Positions 7,399-15,989 of a stretch of DNA of 64,000 nucleotides are shown piece after piece. The DNA is taken from the NCBI RefSeq assembly GCF_037201975.1, contig NZ_CP147520.1, positions 5,890,001 to 5,954,000 of the forward strand, written 5' to 3'. Under the pieces are notes generated by a model. It did not search any database. It was not told where the DNA came from and saw only the letters and a list, made by a program, of their open reading frames with translations. The DNA comes from Streptomyces sp. TG1A-60 (GTDB taxonomy: Bacteria > Actinomycetota > Actinomycetes > Streptomycetales > Streptomycetaceae). Positions within the stretch are counted from its first letter, which is position 1; each line of letters opens with the position of its first letter. The position numbers and the translations under genes are program-made.

Positions 7399-8474
7399 CC
7401 ACTCCCCGGACAGAACACCTCGTCCTGCCCGGGGTCCTCACCCCCGAGCAGGCCGCCGCCACCGTGCGCGGGATCCTCGCGGTGCAGCGCGCGGACGGTG
7501 CCATCCCGTGGTTCCGCGGGCACCACCTCGACCCGTGGGACCACACCGAGGCGGCGATGGCCCTGGACGCGGCCGGTGAGCACGAGGCCGCCGGGCGCGC
7601 CTACGAGTGGCTGCGCCGGCACCAGAACGAGGACGGTTCCTGGTACGCCGCGTACGCCGACGGGGACGCCGCCGACGTCACCGACCGGGGCCGCGAGACC
7701 AACTTCGTCGCCTACGTGGCCGTCGGCGTCTGGCACCACTACCTGGCCACCGGCGACGACCCGTTCCTGGACCGTATGTGGCCGGCCGTCTACGCGGCCG
7801 TGGAGTTCGTGCTGCGGCTCCAGCAGCCCGGCGGCCAGATCGGCTGGAAGCGCGAGGACGACGGCACGCCGGTGAACGACGCCCTGCTGACGGGCAGTTC
7901 GTCGATCCATCACGCGCTGCGCTGCGCGCTCGCCATCGCCGAGCAGCATGAAGAGCCGCAGCCCGACTGGGAGTTGGCGGTCGGCGCGCTGCGGCACGCG
8001 ATCCGCCGGCACCCCGAGCGGTTCCTCGACAAGGACCGCTACTCGATGGACTGGTACTACCCCGTGCTCGGCGGCGCGCTCACCGGAGCCGAGGCCAAGT
8101 CCCGTATCGAGGACGGCTGGGACCGTTTCGTCGTGCCCGGCTCCGGGGTCCGCTGCGTGGTCCCCAACCCGTGGGTGACCGGCGGCGAGTCGGCCGAACT
8201 GGCCCTGGCCCTGTGGGTGATGGGCGAGTCCGACCGGGCCCTGGAGATCCTCCAGTCCATCCAGCACCTGCGCGACCCCGACTCGGGCCTGTACTGGACG
8301 GGTTACGTCTTCGAGGACCAGGTCGTCTGGCCCGAGGAACTGACCTCCTGGACGGCGGGATCCCTGTTGCTGGCCGTGGCCGCCCTGGGCGGCGACGAGG
8401 CCACCTGCGCGGTCTTCGGCGGGGAGCGCCTGCCGCGCGGGCTCGACGACTTCGACGACTCGGAGTGCTGCTGA
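7395..8474 (+). CDS. alpha/alpha-barrel protein of the prenyltransferase/terpene-cyclase-like type
   Basis: This 359-residue soluble protein is built of helical hairpins. It has recurring QxxDGxIPW and NEDGSWY-type motifs near the N-terminus (IPWFRGHHLDPWDHTE and HQNEDGSWYAAYAD). Such QW-like repeats occur in squalene-cyclase and prenyltransferase barrels and in six-hairpin glycosidases. Streptomyces homologues are commonly labelled prenyltransferase, but I see no DDxxD or DxDD catalytic motif that would prove this. A glycoside-processing role is equally possible next to a glycosyltransferase. It is translationally coupled to the methyltransferase by a GTGA overlap and is the last gene of the operon. 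The sequence ends in DDFDDSECC. Confidence 0.7.
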   Translation: MTTPRTEHLVLPGVLTPEQAAATVRGILAVQRADGAIPWFRGHHLDPWDHTEAAMALDAAGEHEAAGRAYEWLRRHQNEDGSWYAAYADGDAADVTDRGRETNFVAYVAVGVWHHYLATGDDPFLDRMWPAVYAAVEFVLRLQQPGGQIGWKREDDGTPVNDALLTGSSSIHHALRCALAIAEQHEEPQPDWELAVGALRHAIRRHPERFLDKDRYSMDWYYPVLGGALTGAEAKSRIEDGWDRFVVPGSGVRCVVPNPWVTGGESAELALALWVMGESDRALEILQSIQHLRDPDSGLYWTGYVFEDQVVWPEELTSWTAGSLLLAVAALGGDEATCAVFGGERLPRGLDDFDDSECC

Positions 8475-8592
8475 GGGCGGGTTACGCCTCGCAAGGGGCA
8501 CGGGGAAGCGCGACCAGCCCCGCGCGACCCGCGCCCGTCCACAAGCCCGACCTCGCGAGTCCCGACGCGGTTCGGCCGACGCGGCGGAGCCC

Positions 8593-8880
8593 TCAGCGCC
8601 GCTGCATCCGGTTCGCGACGGCGTGCCCCACGAACAGGTAGACGACGGCGGCCAGGCCATAGCCGGCCACGACCCGGGCCCACTGCTCGTCGAAGGTGAA
8701 CAGGTCGTGGGACCAGCCGGCGAGCCAGCGGGCCGCGTCATGGATGAACTGCACGAAGTCGTTCGTGCTGTTCGCGTCCAGCAGATACATCAGGATCCAC
8801 AGGACGATGACGAAGGCCATGACGTCGGCGATGATCGCTATGACCCGGCCCGCCTGGTTGGAGCCGCTAGATCGAGACAT
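8593..8880 (-). CDS. small two-helix membrane protein
   Basis: This is a 95-residue protein with two hydrophobic segments: residues about 12-34 (VIAIIADVMAFVIVLWILMYLL) and 70-88 (VVAGYGLAAVVYLFVGHAV). A roughly 35-residue loop containing Trp and Asp lies between them. No enzymatic motif is seen. Comparable small membrane proteins are common in Streptomyces and have no assigned role. The start is the ATG at 8880, and the protein ends RMQRR. It stands 44 bp after the F420-type oxidoreductase gene on the same strand and may be cotranscribed with it. Confidence 0.75.
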   Translation of the reverse strand: MSRSSGSNQAGRVIAIIADVMAFVIVLWILMYLLDANSTNDFVQFIHDAARWLAGWSHDLFTFDEQWARVVAGYGLAAVVYLFVGHAVANRMQRR

Positions 8881-8924
8881 GGTGGACGAGTTGCCCGCCT
8901 CCCTTGGATGAAACCTATGAAGGG

Positions 8925-9935
8925 TCAGGAGTTGAGCTCCGCCAGCACCCGCAGCGTGTGCGGATCCGGGGCGAGCACCAACAGGTCCGTCACCGGCCCC
9001 TTCCGCCACAACTCCAGCCGCTCCGCGATCCGTCGGCGCGGCCCGACCAGCGAGATCTCGTCCGCGAAGGCGTCCGGCACGGCGAGTACGGCCTCCTCGC
9101 GCCGCCCGTCGAGGAAGAGCCGCTGGATCCGCCGGGCCTCCTCCTCGTATCCCATGCGGGCCATCAGATCGGCGTGGAAGTTGCGCTTGGCGTGCCCCAT
9201 CCCGCCGATGTAGAAGCCGAGCACGGCCTTCACGGGCAACAGCCCCTCGGCGACGTCGTCGCAGACCTTCGCGCGGGCCATGGGCGCGATCAGGAAGCCG
9301 TCGGGCGCGTCGGCCAGCGACGCTTCGTAGACGTCCGTCCGCGTCGGCGACCAGTACAACGGCAGCCAGCCGTCCGCGATCCGGGTCGTCTGCGCGATGT
9401 TCTTCGGTCCCTCGGCACCGAGCAGGACGGGCAGGTCGGCGCGGAGGGGGTGGGTGACGGACTTCAGCGCCTTGCCGACGCCGGTGCCGTCCGGCCCGTC
9501 GTAGGGGAGGCGGTGGAAGCGGCCGTCCAGCTCGACCGGGCCCTCGCGCCCGAGGACTTGGCGTACGACGTCGACGTACTCCCTGGTCGCGGTCAGCGGG
9601 GACCTCGGGAACGGCCGCCCGTACCAGCCCTCGACGACCTGCGGCCCGGAGAGCCCGAGACCGAGGAGGGCGCGTCCGCCGGAGAGGTGGTCCAGGGTGA
9701 GGGCGTGCATCGCGGTGGTGGTGGGCGACCGGGCGGCCATCTGGGCGATCGCCGTGCCCAGCTTGATCCTTGAGGTGTGCGCCGCGATCCAGGTGAGAGG
9801 GGTGAAGGCGTCCGAGCCCCAGGACTCGGCGGTCCACACCGAGTCGTAGCCGAGCCGCTCCGCCTCCCGCGCGAGCGGGACGTGGTCCGCCGAGGGGCCG
9901 CGTCCCCAGTAACCGAGTGCCAGACCGAGCCGCAT
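8925..9935 (-). CDS. LLM-class F420-dependent oxidoreductase
   Basis: This 336-residue luciferase-like TIM-barrel protein begins MRLGLALGYWG. It contains EAERLGYDSVWTAESWG, LGTAIAQMAARSP and HLSGGRALLGLGLSGPQVVEGWYG, the usual cofactor-side signatures of the F420-dependent branch (methylene-tetrahydromethanopterin reductase-like). Members reduce or oxidise enoyl, hydroxyl or aldehyde groups of lipids and polyketides with coenzyme F420. The substrate is not evident here. It could join the neighbouring lipid-degradation genes, but no KstR-type site precedes it. The start is ATG at 9935. A strong terminator hairpin of the upstream gene lies 50 bp before that start, so this gene needs its own promoter. 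Confidence 0.87.
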   Translation of the reverse strand: MRLGLALGYWGRGPSADHVPLAREAERLGYDSVWTAESWGSDAFTPLTWIAAHTSRIKLGTAIAQMAARSPTTTAMHALTLDHLSGGRALLGLGLSGPQVVEGWYGRPFPRSPLTATREYVDVVRQVLGREGPVELDGRFHRLPYDGPDGTGVGKALKSVTHPLRADLPVLLGAEGPKNIAQTTRIADGWLPLYWSPTRTDVYEASLADAPDGFLIAPMARAKVCDDVAEGLLPVKAVLGFYIGGMGHAKRNFHADLMARMGYEEEARRIQRLFLDGRREEAVLAVPDAFADEISLVGPRRRIAERLELWRKGPVTDLLVLAPDPHTLRVLAELNS

Positions 9936-9982
9936 ACGCCTGCCTCCTGACGGTACGTCAGCTCTACGAACGGGAGGCGACT

Positions 9983-10028
9983 GTACGACAACGGCCCCCC
10001 GCGCGGAAGAGCGGGGGGCCGTTCGTAC
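9983..10028 (-). terminator. strong hairpin terminator
   Basis: A 13-bp G+C-rich stem (AACGGCCCCCCGC at 9990-10002 with its complement at 10011-10023) can be extended outward by GTACG/CGTAC. It lies just past the stop of the minus-strand membrane gene at 10043. Confidence 0.8.
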
Positions 10029-10042
10029 GGGGTGGGCTCTGA

Positions 10043-10906
10043 TCAGCCGCGCTGGATGCCGCTGGTGTCCTGCAGGACGCCGCGACGGCCGTCCTGGGTC
10101 TGGGCGACCAGGTTGGGGCCGCGCTGCTCGACCGCCAGGTACCAGGTGCCCGGCGCCAGTTCGGCGATCGGTGACTGCGAACCGTCCTCCGCGAACAGCG
10201 GACGCGCCACCGGCACCGCGAACCAGAACGGCGAGAAGTCACTGGCCGGCGGCTGCGGCGCCGCGGCCTGCTGCGAAGCACCGAACGGCGCACCCGGCCC
10301 CGGCTGCCCCGGCCCCGGCTGCCCCGGCTGCGGCTGCCCCGGCTGCGGCTGGCCCGGAGCGAAGGGGGCCTGGGCACCGGCGCCCGGGTAGCCGTAACCA
10401 CCGGGCGGCTGCGCACCGTACGGCTGCGGCGCGGCCGGACGCGGGGCACCGACGAGGGAGGCCTTGAGGGCGGGGACGAGCGGAGTGGCGACGGCGGCGG
10501 CGGCCATGACCAGGGTGGCGATGAGGGCGAGGATGAGGCCCATGCCCGCGTCGGTGCTGCTGGCGCCCGTGCTGCCGAGGTTGTCAACGCCGCCGGTCGG
10601 GTCGAAGACGTTGCCCAGCGCACTCCACGCGGCGAAGATCGTGAAGGCGATGCCGAAGTGGCCGAGGTCGATACCGGCGATCTTGGGTGACTGCGGCAGT
10701 CCTCTGGCGATGACGATGAACGCGGCACCGAACAGCCCCGCCAGGACGACGCTGAGCAGCACCGGGCCGCTCTCCCAGAGGTTCGGGAAGTCGAAGCTGT
10801 CGGGAGCCTCGTCGACGGAGTAGTTGTCGAGGAACGACGCGATGAACAGCAATACCGCTGCTCCGATCACGACGCCGTCGCCTCTGGTGAGGGAGCGGAT
10901 ATTCAC
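10043..10906 (-). CDS. four-helix membrane protein with proline-rich linker (DUF5336-like)
   Basis: This is a 287-residue protein. Four transmembrane segments occupy about residues 12-30, 47-68, 82-97 and 123-148. A Gln-Pro-Gly-rich linker follows (repeats of PGQPQPGQ and PGPGQ, residues about 155-205). A soluble C-terminal domain ends the protein; it includes SDFSPFWFAVPVARPLF and a Trp-Tyr-rich strand. The layout matches actinobacterial DUF5336-type proteins of unknown function. The linker probably spans disordered cytoplasm or cell-wall space. It starts with GTG at 10906, behind GAAGGA. The low-complexity linker could vary in length between strains. Confidence 0.72.
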   Translation of the reverse strand: MNIRSLTRGDGVVIGAAVLLFIASFLDNYSVDEAPDSFDFPNLWESGPVLLSVVLAGLFGAAFIVIARGLPQSPKIAGIDLGHFGIAFTIFAAWSALGNVFDPTGGVDNLGSTGASSTDAGMGLILALIATLVMAAAAVATPLVPALKASLVGAPRPAAPQPYGAQPPGGYGYPGAGAQAPFAPGQPQPGQPQPGQPGPGQPGPGAPFGASQQAAAPQPPASDFSPFWFAVPVARPLFAEDGSQSPIAELAPGTWYLAVEQRGPNLVAQTQDGRRGVLQDTSGIQRG

Positions 10907-11084
10907 TTCAGGTCCTTCGTCAGTCGTCTCGTCATCGGTGGAGGCGTCGCCGTCACCATGTCGCCGTCAGGCCGCGGTGGGAAGCGCGGGAGGTGGCCCC
11001 TCATCGTAGGGACGACCATATCGTCCGACCGATGTGGCTGTCCGCCGGGATCAACTCGCTGATCACGACCCGCCCCCTACCCTC

Positions 11085-11245
11085 GCAGGAAACCCACGAT
11101 TCCCTCGGAGTTTCCCGGCCGCCGCATTCCGCCGCCAGGCACCGCTGGTCAACGGTGCCGCGTCATGGATATCGCGCATCCCGGCGCACACGAGGAACAC
11201 GGCGGGAACCGTTGACAGATCGAGACCGCCCGAACGTCATTGCGT
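11085..11245 (-). pseudogene. decayed 3' remnant of an N-acetylmuramoyl-L-alanine amidase
   Basis: Read on the minus strand, this stretch translates to GLDLSTVPAVFLVC, AGMRDIHDAAPLTSGAWRR and NAAAGKL. This aligns with the last 50 residues of the intact amidase at 11300-12256 (GLNLSTVPKVFIEC, GNMRDSKDAALLTSGAWRQ). The catalytic glutamate of FIEC has become valine. A stop codon lies just upstream in the frame, and the reading frame is lost after the aligned block. It sits immediately after the intact copy in the same orientation. It is therefore the leftover of a tandem or paralogous amidase gene. No product is expected. Confidence 0.75.
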
Positions 11246-11299
11246 CGTCCTGCGGGTAAGGGTCGCAAGCGGTCGAAGTTCCCCGAAGAGGGGAGTTGT

Positions 11300-12256
11300 T
11301 CAGTTCTGCAGGAAGCCCGTGATGCCGTCCGAGATTCCCTCGGCCGCTTTCTGCCGCCACGCGCCGCTGGTGAGGAGGGCCGCGTCCTTGCTGTCGCGCA
11401 TGTTGCCGCACTCGATGAACACCTTGGGGACGGTCGACAGATTGAGGCCGCCGAGGTCCTTGCGGGTGACGAGGCCGGTGCCGTCGCCGACGTAGTTGGA
11501 GGGCGCGCTGCCGGTGGCGCGGACGAAGTTGCCGGCGATCCGCTCGCCGAGTTCGCGGGAGGGCGCGACGATGGGGCGGGTGTCGGCGGCGCCGTCGTTC
11601 ACCGAACCCGGCAGGATCATGTGGAAGCCGCGATTGCCGGCGCCCGAGCCGTCCGCGTGGATCGAGACCACCGCGTCCGCCTTCGCCTCGTTGCCGATCC
11701 GCGCCCGCTCGTCGATGCACGGGCCCCAGTCCCGGTCCCCGTCCTGCGTGAACTCGACCGTGGCACCCTGCTGTTCGAGGAGTGTCCGCAGCCTGCGTGA
11801 CACGTCCAGCGTGAACTTGGCTTCCGGATAACCGTCGTTGGTGGCCGTCCCCGTCGTGTCGCACTCCTTCGAGCCCGTCCCGATGTCCACCTTGCGGTTG
11901 ATCTCGGTGGTGTGCCGGAAGTTGCCGGGGTTGTGCCCCGGGTCGATGACGACGACCTTCCCCTTGAGCGGGCCGGTGGCGGCGGGCGCGGAGGAGGAGC
12001 CGGAGGGACTCGCTTCCCTGCCGTCGCCGGACGCGGCCGGTTCACCGGACGGAGGGGGAGTGGTCGCGGACCGGGTCTGCGGGACCGCCGCGCTGTCCGG
12101 CCCGGCGTCCCCGCCCCCGGAATCCCCGACGGCCTGCCACACCCCCCACCCGGCCACCGCCCCCACAGTGACCGCGGCCAACGCCACGGCGAGCGGACGG
12201 CGAAGGGCGGAACGGCGGGACTGGGGCGGATCGAAGTCCGGTCCTACGTACGACAC
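11300..12256 (-). CDS. membrane-anchored N-acetylmuramoyl-L-alanine amidase (Amidase_3)
   Basis: This 318-residue cell-wall amidase cleaves the bond between N-acetylmuramic acid and the stem peptide. A transmembrane anchor at about residues 22-43 follows an Arg-rich start, and a Ser/Pro/Gly-rich spacer runs to about residue 95. The Amidase_3 domain then shows the zinc ligands: His in VVVIDPGHNPG, Glu in TTEINRKVD and His in VSIHADGSG. The catalytic Glu is in VFIECGNMRD. The start chosen is GTG at 12256, 6-10 bases after AAGGTGG. Longer in-frame extensions upstream lack a binding site. The domain should face the cell-wall side of the membrane. A degraded relative lies directly downstream at 11085-11245. 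Confidence 0.88.
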   Translation of the reverse strand: MSYVGPDFDPPQSRRSALRRPLAVALAAVTVGAVAGWGVWQAVGDSGGGDAGPDSAAVPQTRSATTPPPSGEPAASGDGREASPSGSSSAPAATGPLKGKVVVIDPGHNPGNFRHTTEINRKVDIGTGSKECDTTGTATNDGYPEAKFTLDVSRRLRTLLEQQGATVEFTQDGDRDWGPCIDERARIGNEAKADAVVSIHADGSGAGNRGFHMILPGSVNDGAADTRPIVAPSRELGERIAGNFVRATGSAPSNYVGDGTGLVTRKDLGGLNLSTVPKVFIECGNMRDSKDAALLTSGAWRQKAAEGISDGITGFLQN

Positions 12257-12384
12257 GCCTGCCACCTTACGGGGCGGGCCGGGCGGTGGCGGGCCGCCCC
12301 CGCCCGGCGGCACGGCCGGAGTTTCGTACTCCTCCCCGACACGCGGGACGCGCACGGCGAACCGGACCGGCCAGTGCCGCGACG

Positions 12385-12525
12385 GGGCGAACGCCGCCTG
12401 CCGCGGCACCGGCCGAGAGCCCGTGTACGTCCAGGCCCTTCGGGCGGATGACGCCTTCCGGCCGGCACACCGATAGCACGCACCGGACGCCGCTCCTTCA
12501 CGGGCGAACGTCGCCTGTCGCGGCA
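12385..12525. repeat. pair of 26-bp direct repeats
   Basis: The blocks at 12385-12410 and 12500-12525 share CGGGGCGAACGCCGCCTGCC-type sequence with only a few changes. They lie 115 bp apart, between the amidase start and the end of the ABC operon. I cannot assign a function. Confidence 0.5.
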
Positions 12526-13101
12526 CTAGCGTCTCGGACCCGCGAGGGCGTAGGCCGCGGTGCCGGTGACCGCGAGGGCCAGGGCCGTCCAGGTGGCCGT
12601 CGTGGTGCCGGGCGGCAGCAGCATCCAGGTCGCCGCCTGCATCGGCACACTCGTCGGGGGCGGGGCGAGGACCGAGAACGACAGCCAGGCGATGGGCGGG
12701 GTCCACGCGTACCGCGCCCCGCACACCACCGCTCCGAGGGCGACGAGACCCATCAGCCCCGCGCTGTCGCGGACGACGAACGCGGTGGTGGCCAGGTCCG
12801 CGCCCATCGTCTGCGCCGCGAGGAGCACGGCGCCGACGACCGCGCCGATGAGCAGCACGTGTGCCGCCCTGCGGGGCCGCCAGCGCATCGCGGCCGTGCG
12901 GTCCAGCGCGAGGTCCTGCCCACCGAGCCCGGTCGATGCCGCCGTCACTCCCGCGACGAGGACGAACACGGGCACCTTCGGATCGGCCGGTCCCCCGCCG
13001 CCGTCCCGGGCGATTGCCCACACCGCCACGGCACTGAGCACCACCGCGACGAGCGAGGCGGGCACCTGTCGGGAGCGCGCGTACAGGGTCAGCCATCTCA
13101 C
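12526..13101 (-). CDS. ABC-transporter-associated membrane protein
   Basis: This 191-residue hydrophobic protein has about five to six transmembrane segments (for example VPASLVAVVLSAVAVWAIA, HVLLIGAVVGAVLLAA and TTTATWTALALAVTGTAAYALA). It is the last gene of a minus-strand operon with an ABC ATPase (13694-14528) and two other membrane proteins. It starts with GTG at 13101 in a GTGA overlap with the preceding gene. It is probably one of the membrane subunits of that exporter-like system. No family could be named with certainty. Because the upstream ATPase and first permease gene are damaged, this protein may no longer work. Confidence 0.65.
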   Translation of the reverse strand: MRWLTLYARSRQVPASLVAVVLSAVAVWAIARDGGGGPADPKVPVFVLVAGVTAASTGLGGQDLALDRTAAMRWRPRRAAHVLLIGAVVGAVLLAAQTMGADLATTAFVVRDSAGLMGLVALGAVVCGARYAWTPPIAWLSFSVLAPPPTSVPMQAATWMLLPPGTTTATWTALALAVTGTAAYALAGPRR

Positions 13102-13697
13102 CGGGACGTACCGCCGTCCAGCATGCCGAGCGGGTCGCCGTCGCAGGAGACGGCGGCGGCGTGCGCCGCCTTGACACGCGCGACCTGTTCGGACCGCGGC
13201 AGCGCCTTGAGTTCCGTCCACACGGGGCGGGCCGCCTCAAGCTGGTCGCTCGACGAGTACATGGTGCCGCCGAACGGCTTGAGGTCCCCGAGGAACCAGC
13301 TCGCCGCGACGGTCTGCGCGGCGAGTTCCCGGAGCGTGCCGCTCTCGTTGGCGCTGCGGGCGAAGCAGATCGGCGCCACGCCCTGGGCGAGCAGGGCCCG
13401 GGTCAGCTCCTCGCCCTCCGCGTCGGCGATCACGCTGTCGTCGAAGTCGACGAGCACGGCCGTGCGGGACCGTTCCGGCGGGTCGAGGATCCCCCGCAGG
13501 CCGGTCGGCCACAGGAAGATCAGCAGGCAGCGGGTCCACAAGGCCATGGACGTCCACTGGGCCGTCCACTGCGCGGTGCCCCTCGACCACGATCCGGGAA
13601 CCAGATACAGGAACGCCACCGAGGCCGCCAGGAGCACGACGGACGCCCACGGCGCGACGGAGCGCCTCGACTCGATGCGCAGGACACGGACGTTCAC
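13098..13697 (-). CDS. membrane protein of the ABC operon with soluble C-terminal part
   Basis: This is a 199-residue protein. Two hydrophobic helices occupy about residues 12-32 (ASVVLLAASVAFLYLVPG) and 45-62 (ALWTRCLLIFLWPTGL). A soluble region of about 130 residues follows with no family I recognise (it includes LVDFDDSVIADAEG and CFARSANESG). It overlaps both neighbours by four bases: its GTG at 13697 sits in the end of the ATPase gene, and its stop lies in the GTGA before the next gene. Translation is therefore coupled. The order ATPase, short membrane protein, permease suggests a multi-subunit exporter related to those encoded near zinc-finger anti-sigma-like proteins in Streptomyces. 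Its cargo is unknown. Confidence 0.6.
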   Translation of the reverse strand: MNVRVLRIESRRSVAPWASVVLLAASVAFLYLVPGSWSRGTAQWTAQWTSMALWTRCLLIFLWPTGLRGILDPPERSRTAVLVDFDDSVIADAEGEELTRALLAQGVAPICFARSANESGTLRELAAQTVAASWFLGDLKPFGGTMYSSSDQLEAARPVWTELKALPRSEQVARVKAAHAAAVSCDGDPLGMLDGGTSR

Positions 13698-14528
13698 CAG
13701 GTGCCCCTTGCCTGCTCGGGGTTGAGCAGCAGCGCCGAGTAGCCGCGCTCCAGCGGGCTGTCGCCCACGTGCTCGGGTCCGCCCGCCGCGGCCAGCCCGT
13801 CCGGGGTGCCCTGGAAGACCAGCCGGCCCTCGGCGAAGAGCACCACGTCGGTGCAGGCGGCGGCGACGGTCCTCCACCAGATGGGTCGAGACGACCACAC
13901 AGGTGTCCGTGCCCAGCTCCTGCAACAGCTCACGGAAGCGCAGCCGTTGGGCCGGGTCCAGCCCGACCGTCGGCTCGTCGAGGAGCAGGATCGCCGGGTC
14001 GTTGACGATGGCCTGCGCGATCCCGACGCGCCGCACCATGCCGCCCGAGAGCGCCTTCATCCGCTCGTCGGCGCGGTCCGCGAGGCCGACCCGCTCGACC
14101 GCCCGCTGCACCGCCGCGGGGATGTCCGCCTTGGGAACCTCCTTCAGCCACGCCATGTACTCGACGAACTCGCGCACCGTGAAGCGCTTGTAGTAGCCGA
14201 ACTCCTGCGGCAGATAGCCGATCCGGCGGCGCAACGCCCGGTGTTCGCCCAGGCCTCCCGCGGACTCGCCGAGCAGTTCCAGGGTGCCCCCGGCGGGGCG
14301 CAGCACCGTGGCCAGCGCCCGGATGAGGGTGGTCTTTCCGGCCCCGTTGGGTCCGAGCAGGCCGTGCACGCCGGTGCCCAGCGACAGGTCGAGCCCGTCG
14401 ACGGCCATCCGTTTCCGACCGACCCTGACCTTCAGCCCCGTGGCCCGGATCTCCCAGGCGTAGGGCGTCGGCGCGAGGTCGGCCGCGCTCACCGCGGACA
14501 TCACGTCATGTTCCTTCCCGTTGGTCAT
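13694..14528 (-). pseudogene. ABC transporter ATP-binding protein, frameshifted
   Basis: The ATPase reads well from ATG 14528 through Walker A (GPNGAGKTT), the Q-loop, the signature (ALSGGMVRR), Walker B (AILLLDEPTVGLD) and the H-loop (VVSTHLVED). There the frame breaks at about 13868. The natural continuation, VAAACTDVVLFAEGRLVFQG and onward to 13694, lies in another frame. One extra C in GAGGACCGTCGCC explains it exactly. Without correction the product loses its last 60 residues and gains an Arg-rich tail. Either the gene is newly broken or the base is a sequencing error. The start overlaps the upstream permease stop by ATGA. In this family the ATPase drives export or lipid-protein release; the cargo is unknown. 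Confidence 0.75.
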
Positions 14529-14950
14529 CGATGGGCTCCCAGCACGGCGTACGCGCCCCTGCGGGCGATCACGACACCGATGCCGAGGGTGAGAACCAGC
14601 CCCCACACGGGCAGACCGTCCGTCTGCAGGGCGAAGGGCGTACGGCTGGTGGCCAGGGTCGGCGCCACGACCACGGCGGTCCACACCGCGACCAGCGCGA
14701 CGGCGGCACGGGTCACGCCGACGACTCCGCCGAGCGCCAGGGTCGTCGAGGTGAACGCCAGACAGGGAAGCAGCCACTGCGCGGCCGTCACCCCCGTCAC
14801 CCATCCGCCCGCCAGCAGCGCGGGGACGACGACGGCGAGCACGGACGCGGTGCGCCGCAGGACCAGGGGAAGCCCGGCCCTGGGCACGGAGGCCGTCAGC
14901 TCGTACGCCGGGTCCAGGCCGCGCGCCCACGACGCCGCGACGCCGAGCAC
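14525..14950 (-). pseudogene. ABC permease, 5'-truncated
   Basis: The 141-residue reading has about five membrane helices (including LVLRRTASVLAVVVPALLAGG and VALVAVWTAVVVAPTLATS). It resembles the C-terminal part of larger Streptomyces membrane proteins that begin with additional helices or a zinc-finger segment. In frame upstream, only about 20 more codons (ending LPLGPGVAPVLPVLG) are open before a TGA, with no ATG or ribosome binding site. The next gene upstream begins immediately after. I infer that the 5' part of the gene has been deleted. It ends in an ATGA overlap with the ATPase gene. Confidence 0.6.
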
Positions 14951-15029
14951 GGGCAGGACGGGGGCGACGCCGGGCCCGAGCGGCAGGTTTTCCCCTCGCT
15001 GTGATCCCCGTCACTCTAGGGGGTGCGGC

Positions 15030-15703
15030 TCAGACCCCGGTTCCCGTCCGCCGCAACACCCGCAGCGAGTCCGTCGCCGACACCTCCGTGAAGGCGCCGG
15101 AGGCGAGGGCGCGGAGGTGGACGCGGTACGGGGCCTGGCCGGTGAACTCGTCTTCGGGCTCGGGGAACACGTCGTGGATGACGAGCAGGCCGCCGGGGGC
15201 GATGTGCGGGGCCCAGCACTCGTAGTCGGCGGTGGCGTGCTCGTCGGTGTGGCCGCCGTCGACGAAGACGAGGCCGAGCGGGCTGCCCCAGAAGGCGGCG
15301 ACCTGCGGGGAACGGCCGACGATCGCGACGACGTGGTCCTCCAGGCCGGCCCTGTGGAGGGTGCGGCGGAAGGTGGGCAGCGTGTCCATACGGCCCACCT
15401 CGGGGTCCACGGTGGACGCGTCGTGGTACTCCCAGCCCGGCTGCTGCTCCTCGCTGCCCCGGTGGTGGTCGACCGTGACCGCCGTGACCCCGGCCTCCCG
15501 GGCCGCGTCCGCCAGCAGGATCGTGGACCGCCCGCAGTACGTTCCGACCTCCAGCAGCGGCAGCCCGAGCCGTCCCGCCTCCACCGCCGCCGCGTACAGC
15601 GCCAGCCCCTCACCCACGGGCATGAAGCCCTTGGCCGACTCGAATGCCGCGAAGACCTCCGGCCCGGGGGCCGGGGGAGGGCCGGGGTGGGCGCCGCGGA
15701 CAT
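15030..15703 (-). CDS. class I SAM-dependent methyltransferase, probable frame break near the start
   Basis: This is a methyltransferase with motif I LLEVGTYCGRSTILLADAAR. An acidic strand end follows (VTAVTVDHH), then a metal- or substrate-site region (LGLVFVDGGHTDEHATADY) and HIAPGGLLVIHDVFPEP. This is the O-methyltransferase/cephalosporin hydroxylase-like type. The best start by ribosome binding site is ATG at 15703 (GGAGGACCCC before it). That start runs into the wrong frame after about 14 codons of C-rich sequence, so one base seems to be missing there. The methyltransferase frame itself stays open upstream to 15929, through a tetranucleotide repeat, but without a good start. Either a sequencing or real deletion has occurred, or a weak upstream start is used. 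The substrate is unknown. Confidence 0.65.
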
Positions 15704-15855
15704 GGGGTCCTCCGTGATGTCGTACGCGCTGACGGACGCCGCACGGGACCACACGCCCGTACGGCACTGGGGGCGCCCCATGCTGCCATGCGGGCGAACG
15801 GCGGGGGACCGGCGGGACGGGTGGGCGGCGAGGAGTGGGCGAGGCCGATGACCGT

Positions 15856-15895
15856 GCCTGCCTGCCTGCCTTCTGTCTGTCTGCCTGCCTGCCTG
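15856..15895. repeat. tetranucleotide microsatellite (GCCT/GTCT)n
   Basis: About ten tandem units of a four-base repeat (GCCT interrupted by TCTG/TCTG) lie 150 bp upstream of the methyltransferase. They fall inside the upstream open frame of that gene. Changes in unit number would shift this frame. Confidence 0.7.
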
Positions 15896-15989
15896 ACGAA
15901 AACCTGACCAGCTCATGGGGAAGTGACACAGCGTCAGGCGGCAGCCTTCACAAGTGCACGCGGCTCGGCTATACAGAGGGGCGCCGGAC

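Noticed and set aside
13806..15851. Plus-strand frame of 681 codons across the ABC operon
   Set aside because: It is the antisense of real minus-strand genes with clear ABC and methyltransferase motifs.
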